The notes under the pieces were generated by a model. It worked only from the letters and a program-made list of their open reading frames with translations. It had not been told where the DNA came from and did not search any database. From DATJUF01 sp035524095 (GTDB lineage Bacteria; Desulfobacterota; Binatia; Binatales; Binataceae), in assembly GCA_035524095.1 (NCBI GenBank), contig DATKPK010000115.1, positions 1 to 33,277 on the forward strand: a DNA stretch of 33,277 nucleotides, given 5' to 3'. Shown here piece by piece: positions 32,952 to 33,277 of the stretch (within the stretch, counting starts at the first letter, position 1; each line of letters begins with the position of its first letter). The position numbers and the translations under genes are program-made.

Positions 32952-33277
32952 GATTGCGAGTATGGGCACCATCGGCGAAGAAAGTCGAGTTACAACTGAA
33001 ATCCGAACGCGTTCGGATGACCAAAGCCGACAATGATTATTGGGAACTAGACTCACCTGATCTCGAAGCCGGCTCGGACTATTTTTTTGTTCTCGACGGC
33101 AAGAAACCATTTCCCGATCCGCGTTCGGCGTTCCAACCATCCGGCGTGCATGGGCCTTCGCGGATAATTGATCATTCTGCATTTGAGTGGCACGACCGCG
33201 GTTGGAATGCGCCGGTTCTCTCATCGGGTGTTATCTACGAACTTCACGTCGGTACGTTCACCGCACCGGGCACCTTT
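32948..33277 (+). CDS. treZ: Maltooligosyl trehalose trehalohydrolase TreZ, N-terminal part
   Basis: TreZ releases trehalose from the maltooligosyl trehalose made by TreY. Only 110 codons are visible before the window ends. They start MRLRVWAPSAKKVELQL, the N-terminal carbohydrate-binding-type strand set, continue with PDPRSAFQPSGVHGPSRI, a conserved TreZ segment, and reach VIYELHVGTFT, the entry to the GH13_10 barrel. The ATG overlaps the treY stop (ATGA), the standard arrangement of the treY-treZ pair. The catalytic residues lie beyond the right edge, so activity cannot be judged. Confidence 0.9.
   Translation, partial: MRLRVWAPSAKKVELQLKSERVRMTKADNDYWELDSPDLEAGSDYFFVLDGKKPFPDPRSAFQPSGVHGPSRIIDHSAFEWHDRGWNAPVLSSGVIYELHVGTFTAPGTF

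Noticed and set aside
1..33277. tRNA, rRNA, CRISPR arrays, insertion sequences and prophage genes
   Set aside because: No cloverleaf-like gene, regular spaced repeat, transposase motif or phage structural gene was seen. The holin-like gene belongs to a chromosomal yqjE-type family, not a phage.

Overview
The window is 33.3 kb of gene-dense chromosomal DNA, moderately GC-rich, from a Gram-negative bacterium. The evidence for Gram-negative is an outer-membrane porin ending in an aromatic residue, lipoproteins, a soluble lytic transglycosylase and a YqjD/YqjE-type set. I cannot name the taxon; the gene mix would fit a Desulfobacterota- or Binatota-like lineage, but that is a weak inference. I see no insertion sequence, prophage, CRISPR array, tRNA or rRNA. 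Two perfect parS centromere sites at 494-631 suggest that this end lies in the origin-proximal part of the chromosome.

Layout. (1) 1-146 is the 5' end of an exported protein, on the minus strand and cut by the window edge. (2) 147-636 has no gene but holds two 34-bp palindromes built on the parS core TGTTTCACGTGAAACA. (3) 637-7442, minus strand, is a sulfur-acquisition block: an Rrf2 regulator with four cysteines, a small lipoprotein, a porin, a YezD/DUF2292 protein, then the sulfate ABC transporter genes for the binding protein, CysT, CysW and CysA. (4) 7519-12660, minus strand, carries an HAD phosphatase, a glycine-zipper lipoprotein, an exported protein of seven 23-residue repeats, a DUF429-like protein and a Slt70-type lytic transglycosylase; the last two overlap by 202 bp. 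(5) 12909-16133, plus strand, carries maf, yggS, proC, yggT and an FmdB zinc-ribbon gene. Two DnaA-box-like sites lie between yggS and proC. (6) 16213-21163, plus strand, is a tight operon of a zinc alcohol dehydrogenase, HyuA, HyuB and a Nudix hydrolase. (7) 21174-22322, minus strand, is a four-gene membrane set resembling yqjD-yqjE. (8) 22667 to the right end, plus strand, is an alpha-glucan/trehalose operon: glgE, a treS-maltokinase fusion, glgB, treY and the start of treZ.

How the genes work together. In block 3 the porin would pass anions through the outer membrane, the binding protein would capture sulfate in the periplasm, and CysT/CysW/CysA would import it. The Rrf2 protein is a plausible sulfur- or redox-responsive regulator. 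In block 8, TreS converts trehalose to maltose, the fused kinase makes maltose-1-phosphate, GlgE polymerises it to alpha-1,4-glucan and GlgB branches it. TreY and TreZ can convert glucan ends back to trehalose. Both directions therefore sit in one coupled transcript.

The observations I rank highest are the two parS sites, whose flanks differ in sequence but keep perfect dyad symmetry; the 23-residue repeat protein; the DnaA-box pair; the 202-bp slt/DUF429 overlap; and the five-codon leader frame before yezD.
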